Assembly: GCA_038373885.1 (NCBI GenBank) | Contig: JAWZYV010013138.1 | Coordinates: 230,167-294,166 of the forward strand | Source: Cheiracanthium punctorium | Taxonomy: Eukaryota; Arthropoda; Arachnida; Araneae; Cheiracanthiidae | Length of the DNA stretch: 64,000 nucleotides | Direction: 5' to 3' | Shown here: piece after piece, positions 35,240-44,316 of the stretch | Layout: every line of letters begins with the position of its first letter | Position numbering within the stretch: position 1 is the first letter of the stretch | Translations under genes and position numbers: made by a program | Notes under the pieces: model-generated | Database searches by the model: none | What the model was told of the DNA's origin: nothing | The model's input: only the letters and a program-made list of their open reading frames with translations

Positions 35240-36539
35240 CTAGCTGAAGTACCCGTCCTCGACGGGTTAGTGAATGCAAATTTCCAAAAAAGCAAGATCT
35301 TTCGTCAGCATTGTATGAGTACACAGAATGGATGTAGTATGTTGCCAAAGTTAAGAAAGCGAAGTTATAATTTTTATGTATTGTTAAAATATTACAGGTT
35401 AGAGAGTAACTAAGTAATATCATTTCATTCGCATTAGTCGTAATTATGTGATGCGCGAACGAATATTGACGCATATTGAAATAATTTTCGCAAAATCTAA
35501 AAATTCAATCAACAGTTTTGAAAAAATGGAAGCCTAGAATTTAAGTTGAGTGACAACCTATCCTGTCAACCAAATTCGTTTCATTCCCTGCAAACTTTAC
35601 TTCGTGATGCTGGAACAAATTTTCAGCATTTTAAAACGATTTTCGCAAAATCTCAAAATGTAATCAAAATATTTTAAAAATTCAACGCCTATAAATTAAG
35701 ATTAGCAACTACCTATCATATCACTAAATTTCGTATCATTCGTATTAGTCGTTATTACGTGATGTTTGAAGAAATATAAACACATTTTGAGAGAATTTTC
35801 ACAAAATCTCAAAATCTAATAAAAATGTTTAAAAAATTGGACTCCTATAGTTTATGTTGAGCAACCATCTATCGTGTGACCAAATTTCATATCATTCGCT
35901 TTAGTCGTTATTACGTAATGCGGGAACAAAGATTCACTCAGTTTTAAACGATTTTCACAAAATCTCGAAATCTGATCGATTTTTTTTAATTAGATGCTTA
36001 TAGTTTAAGTTGAGTGACCACCTATCATGACACCCAATTTCATATCATTCGCTTCAGTCGTTTTTGCGTGATGCTTGAGCACAAATTTACGCAGTTTGAA
36101 ACGATTTTCGCAAAATCGGAAAATCCAATCAAGATTTTTTTAAAATTCGACGCCTATGTTTTAAGTTGAGTGACCACCTATCATGACACCCAATTTCATA
36201 TCATTCGCTACAGTCGTTTTTGCGTGATGCTTGAACACAAATTTACGCAGTTTGAAACGATTTTCGCAAAATCGGAAAATCTAATCAAGATTTTTTAAAA
36301 ATTCGACGCCTATGTTTTAAGTTGAGTGACCACCTATCATGACACAAAATTTCATATCATTCGCTTCAGTCGTTTTTACGTGATGCTTAAACAAAAAAAG
36401 CGTCACGGACAGAATGACAGACAGACAAACTTTTTTTTGAGGGTCGCATCGGAATCCCGGGCGCTTGAAACGGATAGAAATTGTAAAATTTTTGAATTCA
36501 AGAAATGTACAGACAAAAGTCTAATTTTTTTTATATAGA
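35240..36539 (-). mobile_element. non-autonomous Helitron inside gypsy pol
   Basis: On the minus strand the element starts TCTATATAAAA and ends in a hairpin ACCCGTCGAGGACGGGT (7-bp stem, 3-nt loop), then ACTTCAGCTAG. A TC start, a 3' hairpin and a CTAG (CTRR) end are the Helitron hallmarks. It sits exactly between A (35239) and T (36540), without target duplication, splitting the conserved DYRK-L junction of reverse transcriptase. 1300 bp, no Rep/helicase coding. Most of it is a tandem array of about 156-bp units. A shorter relative is at 41607-42119. Confidence 0.85.
35400..36400. repeat. tandem array of about 156-bp units within the Helitron
   Basis: The landmark AATTTCATATCATTCGCTTC (with variants) recurs at about 35415, 35572, 35726, 35882, 36035, 36191 and 36347, a spacing of 153-157 bp. 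Units also share TTAAGTTGAGTGACCACCTA, GTGATGC..GAACA and ACGATTTTCGCAAAATC. The last two complete units are nearly identical while the first ones are diverged, which suggests recent expansion towards the 5' end of the Helitron. Confidence 0.85.
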
Positions 36540-37325
36540 TTTACGATAATCCACACACAGTCTAGTTTTGGTACCCTCGTCGCGTTTATACGCTAAAGTG
36601 ACGGGTGCAGCATAGGGGCTATTGCTTTCCTTAATTAAACCAGCTTTTAATAATTGTTCAATCTGAGAATTCATTTCGTCTTCCTCTTTAGGAGAGGTTC
36701 GATAAGGCCTGAGGCAAACAGGTAAGTCAGAAGTTAAATTTATACGTTGAGGTTCTACATTAATACGACCAATATCATATTTATTTTTTGCAAAGATTTT
36801 CTCATATTTATTTAATAATTCCTCTAATTTTGGATTGATAGCTTTATAAACAGTCTGAGGGGGAACCCTTTCCTCAGAGGCTTTGCTATCGGTTGAAGAA
36901 CTGGGTTGATTTAAATGTGGAGACATAGGTAAGGCATCATAATTGTATAAAGGTAATCTAACATTATTTGGAAAAACACATAAATTCACACAATCAATAT
37001 ATAAACAAAACTTTTTACACTCTGGTAAACCCAATATGGTATATGGCAGGCTTGAATATACTATAAAAAATTTTACACACTGAGTAATGTTTCCAATTTC
37101 TAAATTAACATAACACACTGTATCAAGTATCAGCAGTCCATCTGCCTGAGTAACATTTAAAGGCGAGACTCTCTGTACTTCTAAATTATATCGTCCAACA
37201 AAACTTTGCGGCAAGACAGAGAGTGTAGAGCCAGTGTCTATGACACAGGGAACACTTGAAAATTCAAAATTGTCAATTTTGGGTTGAGTTAATTTTTTCC
37301 TTAGGTACCCGGGTACAGTAAATAG
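36540..37325 (-). CDS. pol: protease and start of reverse transcriptase (gypsy Pol, in frame with gag)
   Basis: The frame begins directly after the gag stop, with no ATG of its own, and stays open for 262 codons until a Helitron cuts it at 36539/36540. About 30 codons in is the aspartic protease active site VIDTGSTLSV (around 37235). Further on, a proline-rich linker leads to the start of reverse transcriptase with INLTSDLPVCLRPYR and the EEMNSQIEQLLKAGLIKESN-like region. The last in-frame residues are LCVDYRK (around 36545), the conserved motif just before the catalytic palm. Expression as a Gag-Pol fusion would require readthrough of the UGA or an internal start. Confidence 0.85.
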
Positions 37326-38348
37326 TCATAAATTCTCTTGTCGCGAGGTCTCAGTACTATTATTTTGTGAATTTAAAATAGTGGTGTTCGAAGTCATATT
37401 CGGGTGAGTCATAATTGGTGTCGCGTATGGGTTTGTCGCAATTTGGTTGTTACCCTTAAAGGGACAAGTGTAGTTCCAATGGAAAGCATTACTTACCCCT
37501 AGCCCCTCACATTTTCTACATGGAGTTCTAGGTAGGGTGCTTTCTTGGTAATTGACATTATTTTGGTGGTGTAAACTTTGAGGACTTTGAGATAGGGGTC
37601 GAAAACGGGGCCAATTATTTATTTGGGTTCGCCCTTCGGTTGAATTATGAATTGGTTGACGCCAATTTGGTCGGTTATAAACAGGAGCATGGTAGGGTCT
37701 AAAATTCCGAAGCTTGGGTGTGAAGTAACTAAGATTTTGTGCATTGTTGGGCGAGGAGGTAAAGCTTGTCTGTTGGGGCGGTTCGTGAATTTTAATTAAT
37801 TTTGACGCTACCTTAAGCCACTCGGTGGCACTACTGGGTGGTTGCAGGGTTAAAAGAGCTCTCACATTACTAGGAAGACCATTGGTCAATCCTTCTAATA
37901 TTATATTATTAGGTTGCCCCAATTTTCTACCTATTTCTAATTTTTCATGAAAATAAGTTATAAGATTCGAAATTTTTTCTAGTTTTAAATTTGTAAAATC
38001 CATGAAAGTAAAGACGGTACATGAAATATATTTTTCTCTCAGTATTTCAATTAATTCCTGCCAATTTTTACAATTTGCAATATTATTTATGTATGTTGTT
38101 AAGGCAGACCCCTTAAGAAATTTTCCTATGTTTTGAAATTTCCAGTCTTCATCTTTATTTTGTTGTAAGCAACACTGTTCGTAATACGCTATCCAACTTT
38201 CAAAACTCATGTTATCTTCAAAATTAAAGTGGGCAATAAACTCATCACTTTTTTGCAGGGACATAGTGGCAATAGTTTGAGTATTTTCTTTACCATCTAA
38301 TGACATGTCGAAATTTTTTTCTAAATTTTTACCTGAACGGAGAAGCAT
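37326..38348 (-). CDS. gag: Gag protein of the gypsy element
   Basis: 340 codons from ATG at 38348 to TGA at 37328-37326, intact. Gag forms the cytoplasmic particle that packages element RNA. The first half has the helical retrotransposon-gag pattern (a WIAYYEQC segment, then FLKGSALTTYINNI and WQELIEILREKY, about residues 50-105). The C-terminal part is rich in P, N and Q. It ends with a zinc-knuckle-like CRKCEGLG...FHWNYTCP arrangement (about residues 277-297), in which histidine precedes the last cysteine, so it is not a standard CCHC box. The next codon after the stop is CTA and the same frame continues into protease. The 5' leader (38349-39299) has no long frame. Confidence 0.85.
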   Translation of the reverse strand: MLLRSGKNLEKNFDMSLDGKENTQTIATMSLQKSDEFIAHFNFEDNMSFESWIAYYEQCCLQQNKDEDWKFQNIGKFLKGSALTTYINNIANCKNWQELIEILREKYISCTVFTFMDFTNLKLEKISNLITYFHEKLEIGRKLGQPNNIILEGLTNGLPSNVRALLTLQPPSSATEWLKVASKLIKIHEPPQQTSFTSSPNNAQNLSYFTPKLRNFRPYHAPVYNRPNWRQPIHNSTEGRTQINNWPRFRPLSQSPQSLHHQNNVNYQESTLPRTPCRKCEGLGVSNAFHWNYTCPFKGNNQIATNPYATPIMTHPNMTSNTTILNSQNNSTETSRQENL

Positions 38349-39299
38349 TTAATAATTGCATTCAGAAATCTTATTTAGCAACATTAATAATAATACTGCA
38401 ATAAATTTACAAAATCTTACCTTAATGAAAATACTATATTAATGTAAAAAAAAAAATGCAGATATATCAAATTTTTTTTTTTCATCAACACTAAAATAGC
38501 CCTTTAAAATAACACACACACAATTAATAACCATTTAAATATAATACTGTAATGTTCACTTCAACTCTGAAAATATAATTTGCTTACTTCACTTAATCAA
38601 TATCCACAAGTTGAAATCGTCGTTCTTCAACAATAAACAAAACACACACAAAAAAAATATCTTCTCTCACAAGTTAAATGCAGGCAGGAGGAGTTTTGGT
38701 CAAGTTATACGCACAAAAACAAAAATATTCGGCACGAAGAAAAGGGGGAAATAATTCACCAGTACCAGTTGCACACACTTCTCGTGGGGGCCTGTTGGGT
38801 GCAGAAGTAATGATGACAAGAGTTTCTCTTGGTTTGCGGCGATTGTGCGAAGAAAAAAAAATGAATTGGGAGGCGCAGATTTCGGGATGGTAAACACGGT
38901 TCAGAAATATGATATCAGATAACGGAGGGCAGGCACTTCTTTAATTTACGTGTCGGCATCAGCGTCGTTAGTCGCTATGGAAAACTCAGGAGCGCAAATT
39001 TTTCGATGGGCTTCATGGGAGGATTCGATGGGAGGTCAGGCGAAAGTAGTTTCATCAAAGCAGGGAATGAGAAGTCCAAATATCTGCAGTCGGTGTTGAA
39101 ATCTCCCAGAGCAGGGCTCGACGAAGTTGGCCGGTGGAGAGCGGACTCAAGGAGTAGGCCATCGGCTGGTCGGTGAAGAGGCGCGCTGCATCTCCTGCGA
39201 ACGATGGGCGATGAGCCCGTCTCCCGGACTTTTGAGCGTTAATTTTTTTACGATTTAAATTTTTTAATTGGCACACAGGCAATCATCCTGTCGACTATT
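38349..39299 (-). other. gypsy 5' leader, non-coding
   Basis: About 950 bp between the 5' LTR and the gag ATG. AT-rich near gag, more GC-rich near the LTR. The open frames on either strand are short and without motif. A leader of this length probably holds the packaging signal (inference). Confidence 0.5.
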
Positions 39300-39780
39300 T
39301 GAGACGTCAGATATTTCAAGTAAGCTTCAGAGTTAAGGCAGGTAATATGGTTTATTGAACATTACAATTAAGTTACAATTTAGAATGAGAAGAGGGGAGG
39401 GGAGACGGGTACAAGAATCAGCGTGGACTCATGAAGCAGTTCCAATGGCAGAAGTCCCCTGATTTTCGATGTGCGGGAGTATTTACGCTTACCACACCAC
39501 GTGGTCTGCGAAGACACAACTCCTCCTCTCTCTTATCTCTGATCGAACCACACACATTTACCAACATGACCCACATTCGGGGACACAAGGGCGTGGGGAC
39601 ACGTGTACATCTAAAGAACTCAGAATCGACGGCCTGATGTCTGGCAAATAACAAAATAAATAAAACATAGTTCCAGAGCGCGCGTGGCAAGTATGACAGG
39701 AAAGTAAAACTTACAGTGAAAGTACCCGCTTGAACAATACCCAAACTAATAAAACCCATATTACCTTTTTATACATTACA
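39300..39780 (-). repeat. 5' LTR of the gypsy element
   Basis: 481 bp, TG...CA borders. On the minus strand a TATA-like TATAAAAAGG lies a few bases from the outer edge (39768-39777), unusually close to the 5' border. An AATAAACC-type motif occurs near the inner end (39350), possibly the poly(A) signal. Confidence 0.93.
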
Positions 39781-40706
39781 TATATATTGCAATTTGTAAA
39801 AATGGATCGTCTCATAATCCTTGCTGTGTGATATTTGTCTAATCTTTCTGATAAACGTTTTCTAGATCCTTTCACATTGAGAACAAAGAAAAAAAAACAA
39901 GTCAATAAAAAGGTTAAAAAGTGCCTTTAATCACTAACGCGAGGTGACTTTCGGCACGCCTACACACCAGAAAATATACATCTGGGCAATAGCCTACTCC
40001 CGAGATACTAAAAATTTCCGTGTAAGGGGCATTTGGACGCGGATTGCCTGGAGCTATAAGAAAATACCCCCGAAATGCAAGGCGAAAAAGACGTCCATTT
40101 TTTCCCACTGTCGAAAGAATGCAGAATCTTCTTTGTAGAGGGTGGTCCAATTAGGGGAGAAAAGAGCAGTTGCTGGGCGATAAAAAGCGGTCATCTTACT
40201 TCTTATCTTTCGTGTGGGTCATTTTCCCTAAATGTCCTGTACTTTTTCCCCTTGCTTTTTTTTCTGTGTTTTTGTCGTAGTACAACCTTTAACCCCCTAC
40301 CCCCCCTAAAAAAGTAAAAAATTTCATCTGCGTATTTGCATTAATGGTAAAATTAAAAATATTATTTTGGAAAAAAAAAATAATAATATAATGTACTTTC
40401 CCATAAATAAAAAGAAAAAAGCTTGAAAAAATGAAGCCGATAATTTTGGCTGTTGCTAACAATTTTACACTTACTGTTATATTCCCTCCTTGCAAATACC
40501 AATATCGAATTTTAAAGTTTCGAATTTCTGAGCCATTTCAAATGCTTAAGATTACAGAAGCAAAGCGTGAGAAATTATAGAAATCAAAAGAAAACTTGAT
40601 AAGTTAGTATATTTGTGTATATATTTCGATACAAAATTACACTTCCCATATATTTTTTAGCAAGGAGTTGTTTACTAGCAAGTATGCAAATTCATTAAAA
40701 TATATA
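39781..40706. other. intergenic stretch, no gene seen
   Basis: The short plus-strand frames near 39944-40317 carry no motif. A CT/C tract at 40290-40310 and an A tract near 40371 are low complexity. Confidence 0.4.
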
Positions 40707-41144
40707 CAAGGTTAATCTAAACTCTTGGGCTAAACTTTAAGGGGTGGTAGTACAAACAATAATTGCATAGGAACGTAGGGTCGCAAGCACCTCCTTGATG
40801 TACCTTTTAATAATAACTTTGGAAAAAATGCTGACGTGTTCGTCTACTTTCTTAACTCAGTTTCATTAACAATGGGCTTGTCTCTGAAAATTTCATCAAT
40901 AAAATGAAATGAAATGAAATTTCTAAAGTATCAATTTTAGTCAAGTGCTTTCTGTAAAAGGTCCATTTATTTTTGAAGAACCATAGTAGGAAAGTTCACT
41001 AGTATTTGAGGATTTCTTCCTAAGTGATTATTAATAGGTACATGAAGGAAAAAATTGTGCCTCTACGTTCCTATGCAATTATTGTTTGTCTTGATGTGTA
41101 CTGTCACCCCTTGAAGTTTTGCCCAAGAGGTTAGATTCACCCTG
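40707..41144. mobile_element. TIR MITE, about 440 bp
   Basis: The left end CAAGGTTAATCTAAACTCTT, then GGGCTAAACTTTAAGGGGTG, mirrors the right end CAGGGTGAATCTAACCTCTT, then GGGCAAAACTTCAAGGGGTG (complement). A second inverted block is ACAATAATTGCATAGGAACG against its complement near 41065. Inverted repeats total about 75-90 bp. TA precedes the left end but the right flank is not TA, so the superfamily is open. Confidence 0.6.
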
Positions 41145-41406
41145 CAGTGCAAAGTTTTTTTTTTAATTGAATTCCTATTTCTTTATTTAGAATTTTTAAA
41201 TATTAACAAGAATTATATTTTAAACGATTTTTTTTCGGTTCTTTTTTTAACTCAACTTCCCCCTAGATTTGATGATATCATTGGAATGATATTTAAATGA
41301 TATTTTATTACGTTTTAATAATACGAATTGTAGATGGTTTTGAAATAAAGAAAAAAAATACACTTGTTGTTTAATTGCTTAAGTTTTGGTAATTTTATGT
41401 CGCATC

Positions 41407-42602
41407 CAGTGGTGTAGTCCTAAGAAAAAAAGTGGGGGACGTTCAATTTTGAAGAAGTGTAACTTGTGTGGAATTCATTCAATATAATTATTCAAAAATC
41501 AATAAGCAAAATTATCTATGTTATTCGTTTTTAATACTTTATTAACGATGTAGCTCGGAAAAGGAGCTCGGGAGATTTTATTTTTTCGAACTACACCCTT
41601 AATATACTAGCTGAAGTACCCGTCGTTGACGGGTTAGTACTTAATGCAAATTTACAAAAAGCAAGAACTTTCGTCAGTATTGCAGGAGTACAAACGATGG
41701 GAGTAGCATATTGTCAAATGTAAAGAAAGAAATGTTATAACTTTTATGTATTGTTAAAAGATTATTATGTATTGCTAGTTATTTCATTTCAGTCGCTTTA
41801 GTCGTCATTATGTGATGCGCGAACGAAAATTTACGCATTTTGAAATAATTCTCGCAAATCTCAACATTTTTGAAAAATTGGAAGCATAGAATTTAAGTTG
41901 AGTGACCACCTATCATGCCACCCAATATCATTTCATTCGCTTCAGTCATTTTTACGTGATGCGCGAACAAGAAAAATGCGTCACAGACAGAACGACAGAC
42001 AGACAAATTTTTTTTTGAAGGTCGTACTGAATTCCCAAGTGCTTGAAACGGATAGAAATCGCAAAATTTTTGAATTCCAAGTAATGTACAGACAAAAGTC
42101 TAATTTTATTTATATATATTATTACTAACAATTGTTTGATAAAATTAATTAAGTGTTTATTAAAAAAATGTAATTTTAATTAGCAGCAGCTTAAGCAAGA
42201 CATAATTTTCCCATCTCCATTGTTCATAATCCTATATGAATAAATAGATTTTCTTTTAGATTTGTGTTAGACACCTCGCAGCCCAACTTTATACCTTTTT
42301 CGACTTCTTTAAAAAAGATCCCTTTAACCAACAGAGAGAGTTTGACAAAATTTCATTTTTAAGTTGACATTAATAATATATTATATTAATAATGTGTTTA
42401 TGCTATTTACATTTACAAAGAGATTGTAAGTAAGTCTTAAGGCATCCAAAAGTGTTCTTTTGGATTCCTTTCTGGCGCTCAATTAAAAATTTAAAACCTT
42501 AAAATTAAGTTTGAGCATTCTCCTCGAAAATAGAAAGTGGGAGGGGGCGTACAATCTAAAACGAAAAAAGTAGGGGAGCGTCTCCCTTCGACTACGCTAC
42601 TG
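41407..42602. mobile_element. non-autonomous hAT element carrying a nested Helitron
   Basis: Ends CAGTGGTGTAGTCCTAAG and (complement) CAGTAGCGTAGTCGAAGG are flanked by GTCGCATC on both sides (41399-41406 and 42603-42610), a perfect 8-bp duplication. Internal C/G-rich subterminal pieces (GTGGGGGACG, GGGGAGCGTCTCCC) are mirrored. There is no transposase frame. Without the Helitron at 41607-42119 it would be about 0.68 kb. Confidence 0.8.
41607..42119 (-). mobile_element. non-autonomous Helitron, short copy
   Basis: The 3' end on the minus strand has the hairpin ACCCGTCAACGACGGGT and ends CAGCTAG next to a T. The body matches the 35240-36539 Helitron (AGACTTTTGTCTGTAC start region, GTTTCAAGC, GACAGACAGACAAA), but only about two of the 156-bp units are present. 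The 5' TC terminus is not recognisable (TATATATA region), so that end is mutated or shortened. Confidence 0.75.
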
Positions 42603-42654
42603 GTCGCATCTCTCTAAAAACTCCCTTGTGAAAAACGGTCAGGCAGCTTGAATA

Positions 42655-42937
42655 TGACGACAAAAGGGCACTTTCGAAAGGCAATTCAAAACTAACGTCG
42701 GTGGTTCATCGAAGGTGGTCAATCGAAATATTCAAATGAATGACTCGAAGAGAGGTAGTCTTGACTAAATCTATTTAATTAAATGTACATAATATTTACA
42801 TTGAAGTTTTACAAAACGAATGCGCATGTGTGCGCTTATCGAAGTACAATCGAAACTCGTCTGTCGTTCTCTCACATCGACAACTAGTTAGAGAGTGCTT
42901 GCTCACGCCCTCTGCTGGAGAGCGAGATTTCGCTACA
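42655..42937 (-). repeat. 3' LTR of the BEL/Pao element
   Basis: TGTAGCG...CGTCGTCA on the coding strand, 283 bp. Preceded on the minus strand by the purine tract. Confidence 0.95.
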
Positions 42938-43192
42938 CTCCCCACCTGAACTCTTCAAGAGAGTTCACCTACACAAATCTAATTCGAAAGAAAATACAAT
43001 ACAAATGTCTAGTAAGGAATAAACAAACATAACTACTAAATTGTATGTCAAACAATCGAACTTAAATTTTGAATTCCCCACGTAAATAATAATCTAAACA
43101 TAAACTTTAAAGGATGCAAATTATTAACACTGAATACTAGATTATGAGAAAAGTTAATGATTATTGTCATAAAAAAGGATATAGTCTTGTCT
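42938..43192 (-). other. BEL/Pao 3' untranslated region
   Basis: About 255 bp between the Pol stop and the 3' LTR, AT-rich, ending in the purine tract at 42938-42947. Confidence 0.7.
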
Positions 43193-44316
43193 TTAAAGTT
43201 CATCAGTCACTTCAAGTGGGTACAAGAGTTGCACGGGCTTCCTAAATAGTCCCTTTGAAGTTTTCACTAAACAAGCTCGAACATGTCCGTCTCTTCCAGT
43301 GAATGATTCCTGAATAATACCCAAGTCCCACAGTAGTTTCGACTTTGATGTTCCGTCTATCAGTACGACTTGTCCAATTTTCATGTCTTTGGAGGATTCA
43401 GGAGTTTTAAGATGGTACGCAGTTTTTAAATTTAGTAAGTATTGATTCCTCCACTTCTTCCAGACTTGCTTAAGAAGTTGGGTTTGGTACATCTTTCTTC
43501 GAGTTAAAGATTCTCTAGACGTATCTTCAAGTTCTACCAAACTTATTGGAAATTCTGTTTCATTTCTTCCAAAGTTTAAGAAATGAGAAGGCGTCAAAGG
43601 CGAGGGTTCGTCCAGGGAATTGTTAACGTACGTCAGCGGTCTCATGTTCACAATCATTTCTATTTCAGTCAGTAAGGTGGATAACTCTTCAAAATTCAAC
43701 AGTGCACGACCTAATATTTTTCGCAACGGATCCTTCACTGACTTTACTAAACGTTCATAGAATCCTCCCCACCATGGGGATCTTTCCGCAATGAATTTCC
43801 AAGTGATGCCTTGGGAAGAAATGTAATCTTTCAACTGATGACTCAACAATATTTCGGAGATGTGTTCTAGTTCTCTACTGGCCTTTTTAAAGGCCTTTGC
43901 ATTATCCGAATATATAATAGTACAATTTCCTCGTCTGGCCACAAATCTCCTAAAGGCTAACAAAAAGCATTTCGTCGACATTGTTGTAACTAACTCTAAA
44001 TGTATCGCTCTTGTGACCGCGCAAGTGAAAAGTGCTATATAAGATTTCATAGTTCCCGTACCATTCTTAACATAAATTGGTCCAGCAAAATCAACGCGCA
44101 AACATTAAAAGGAGGCGTTTGGGATATTCTATCTTTGGGTAAGGGAGCTGTTATCTGGCCAGCAGGTTTTGCTGAATACTTCGTGCAAATCAAACATTTA
44201 CTGATAATCTTCTTTATTAATTGTCGTCCCTTAGGAATCCAGAATTTCTTTCTCACTTTCGTCAACGTTAGGGATACTCCGCTATGCATTACCTTTTCGT
44301 GTTCCTTTCTTACCAA
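43193..44316 (-). pseudogene. pol: BEL/Pao integrase portion, frameshifted
   Basis: The same frame continues immediately after the TAG with the integrase zinc-binding module HEKVMHSGVSLTL...CLICTKY (about 44300-44180). Near 44100 the frame shifts by one base: the upstream frame runs to a stop at 44047 while the integrase core continues in another frame. The core shows VDFAGP (first Asp, about 44090), YSDNAKAF (second Asp, about 43905) and the WWGGFYERLVK glutamate region (about 43750). The C-terminal domain of BEL integrases follows (GQVVLIDGTSKSKL to VQLLYPLEV), ending at 43193. The DDE residues are intact, so only the stop and the frameshift separate this copy from a full polyprotein. Sequencing error cannot be excluded for either. 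Confidence 0.9.

Larger units (their letters stand above)
32309..39780 (-). mobile_element. Ty3/gypsy LTR retrotransposon, defective
   Basis: Two 481-bp direct repeats bound 7.47 kb. Each starts TGTAATG and ends CGTCTCA on the coding strand. The flanks are TATA-type on both sides (4 to 6 bp, length ambiguous because the target is a TA run). Order on the minus strand is LTR, gag, protease, reverse transcriptase (split by a Helitron), RNase H, start of integrase, LTR. Most of the integrase core is missing: only about 1 kb separates the zinc-binding part from the 3' LTR and it is not integrase-like. A purine tract (CGGGGGGATA, plus coordinates 32790-32801) precedes the 3' LTR. No canonical TGG primer-binding site follows the 5' LTR; the sequence there reads AATAGTCGACAGGATGAT. 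Confidence 0.92.
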
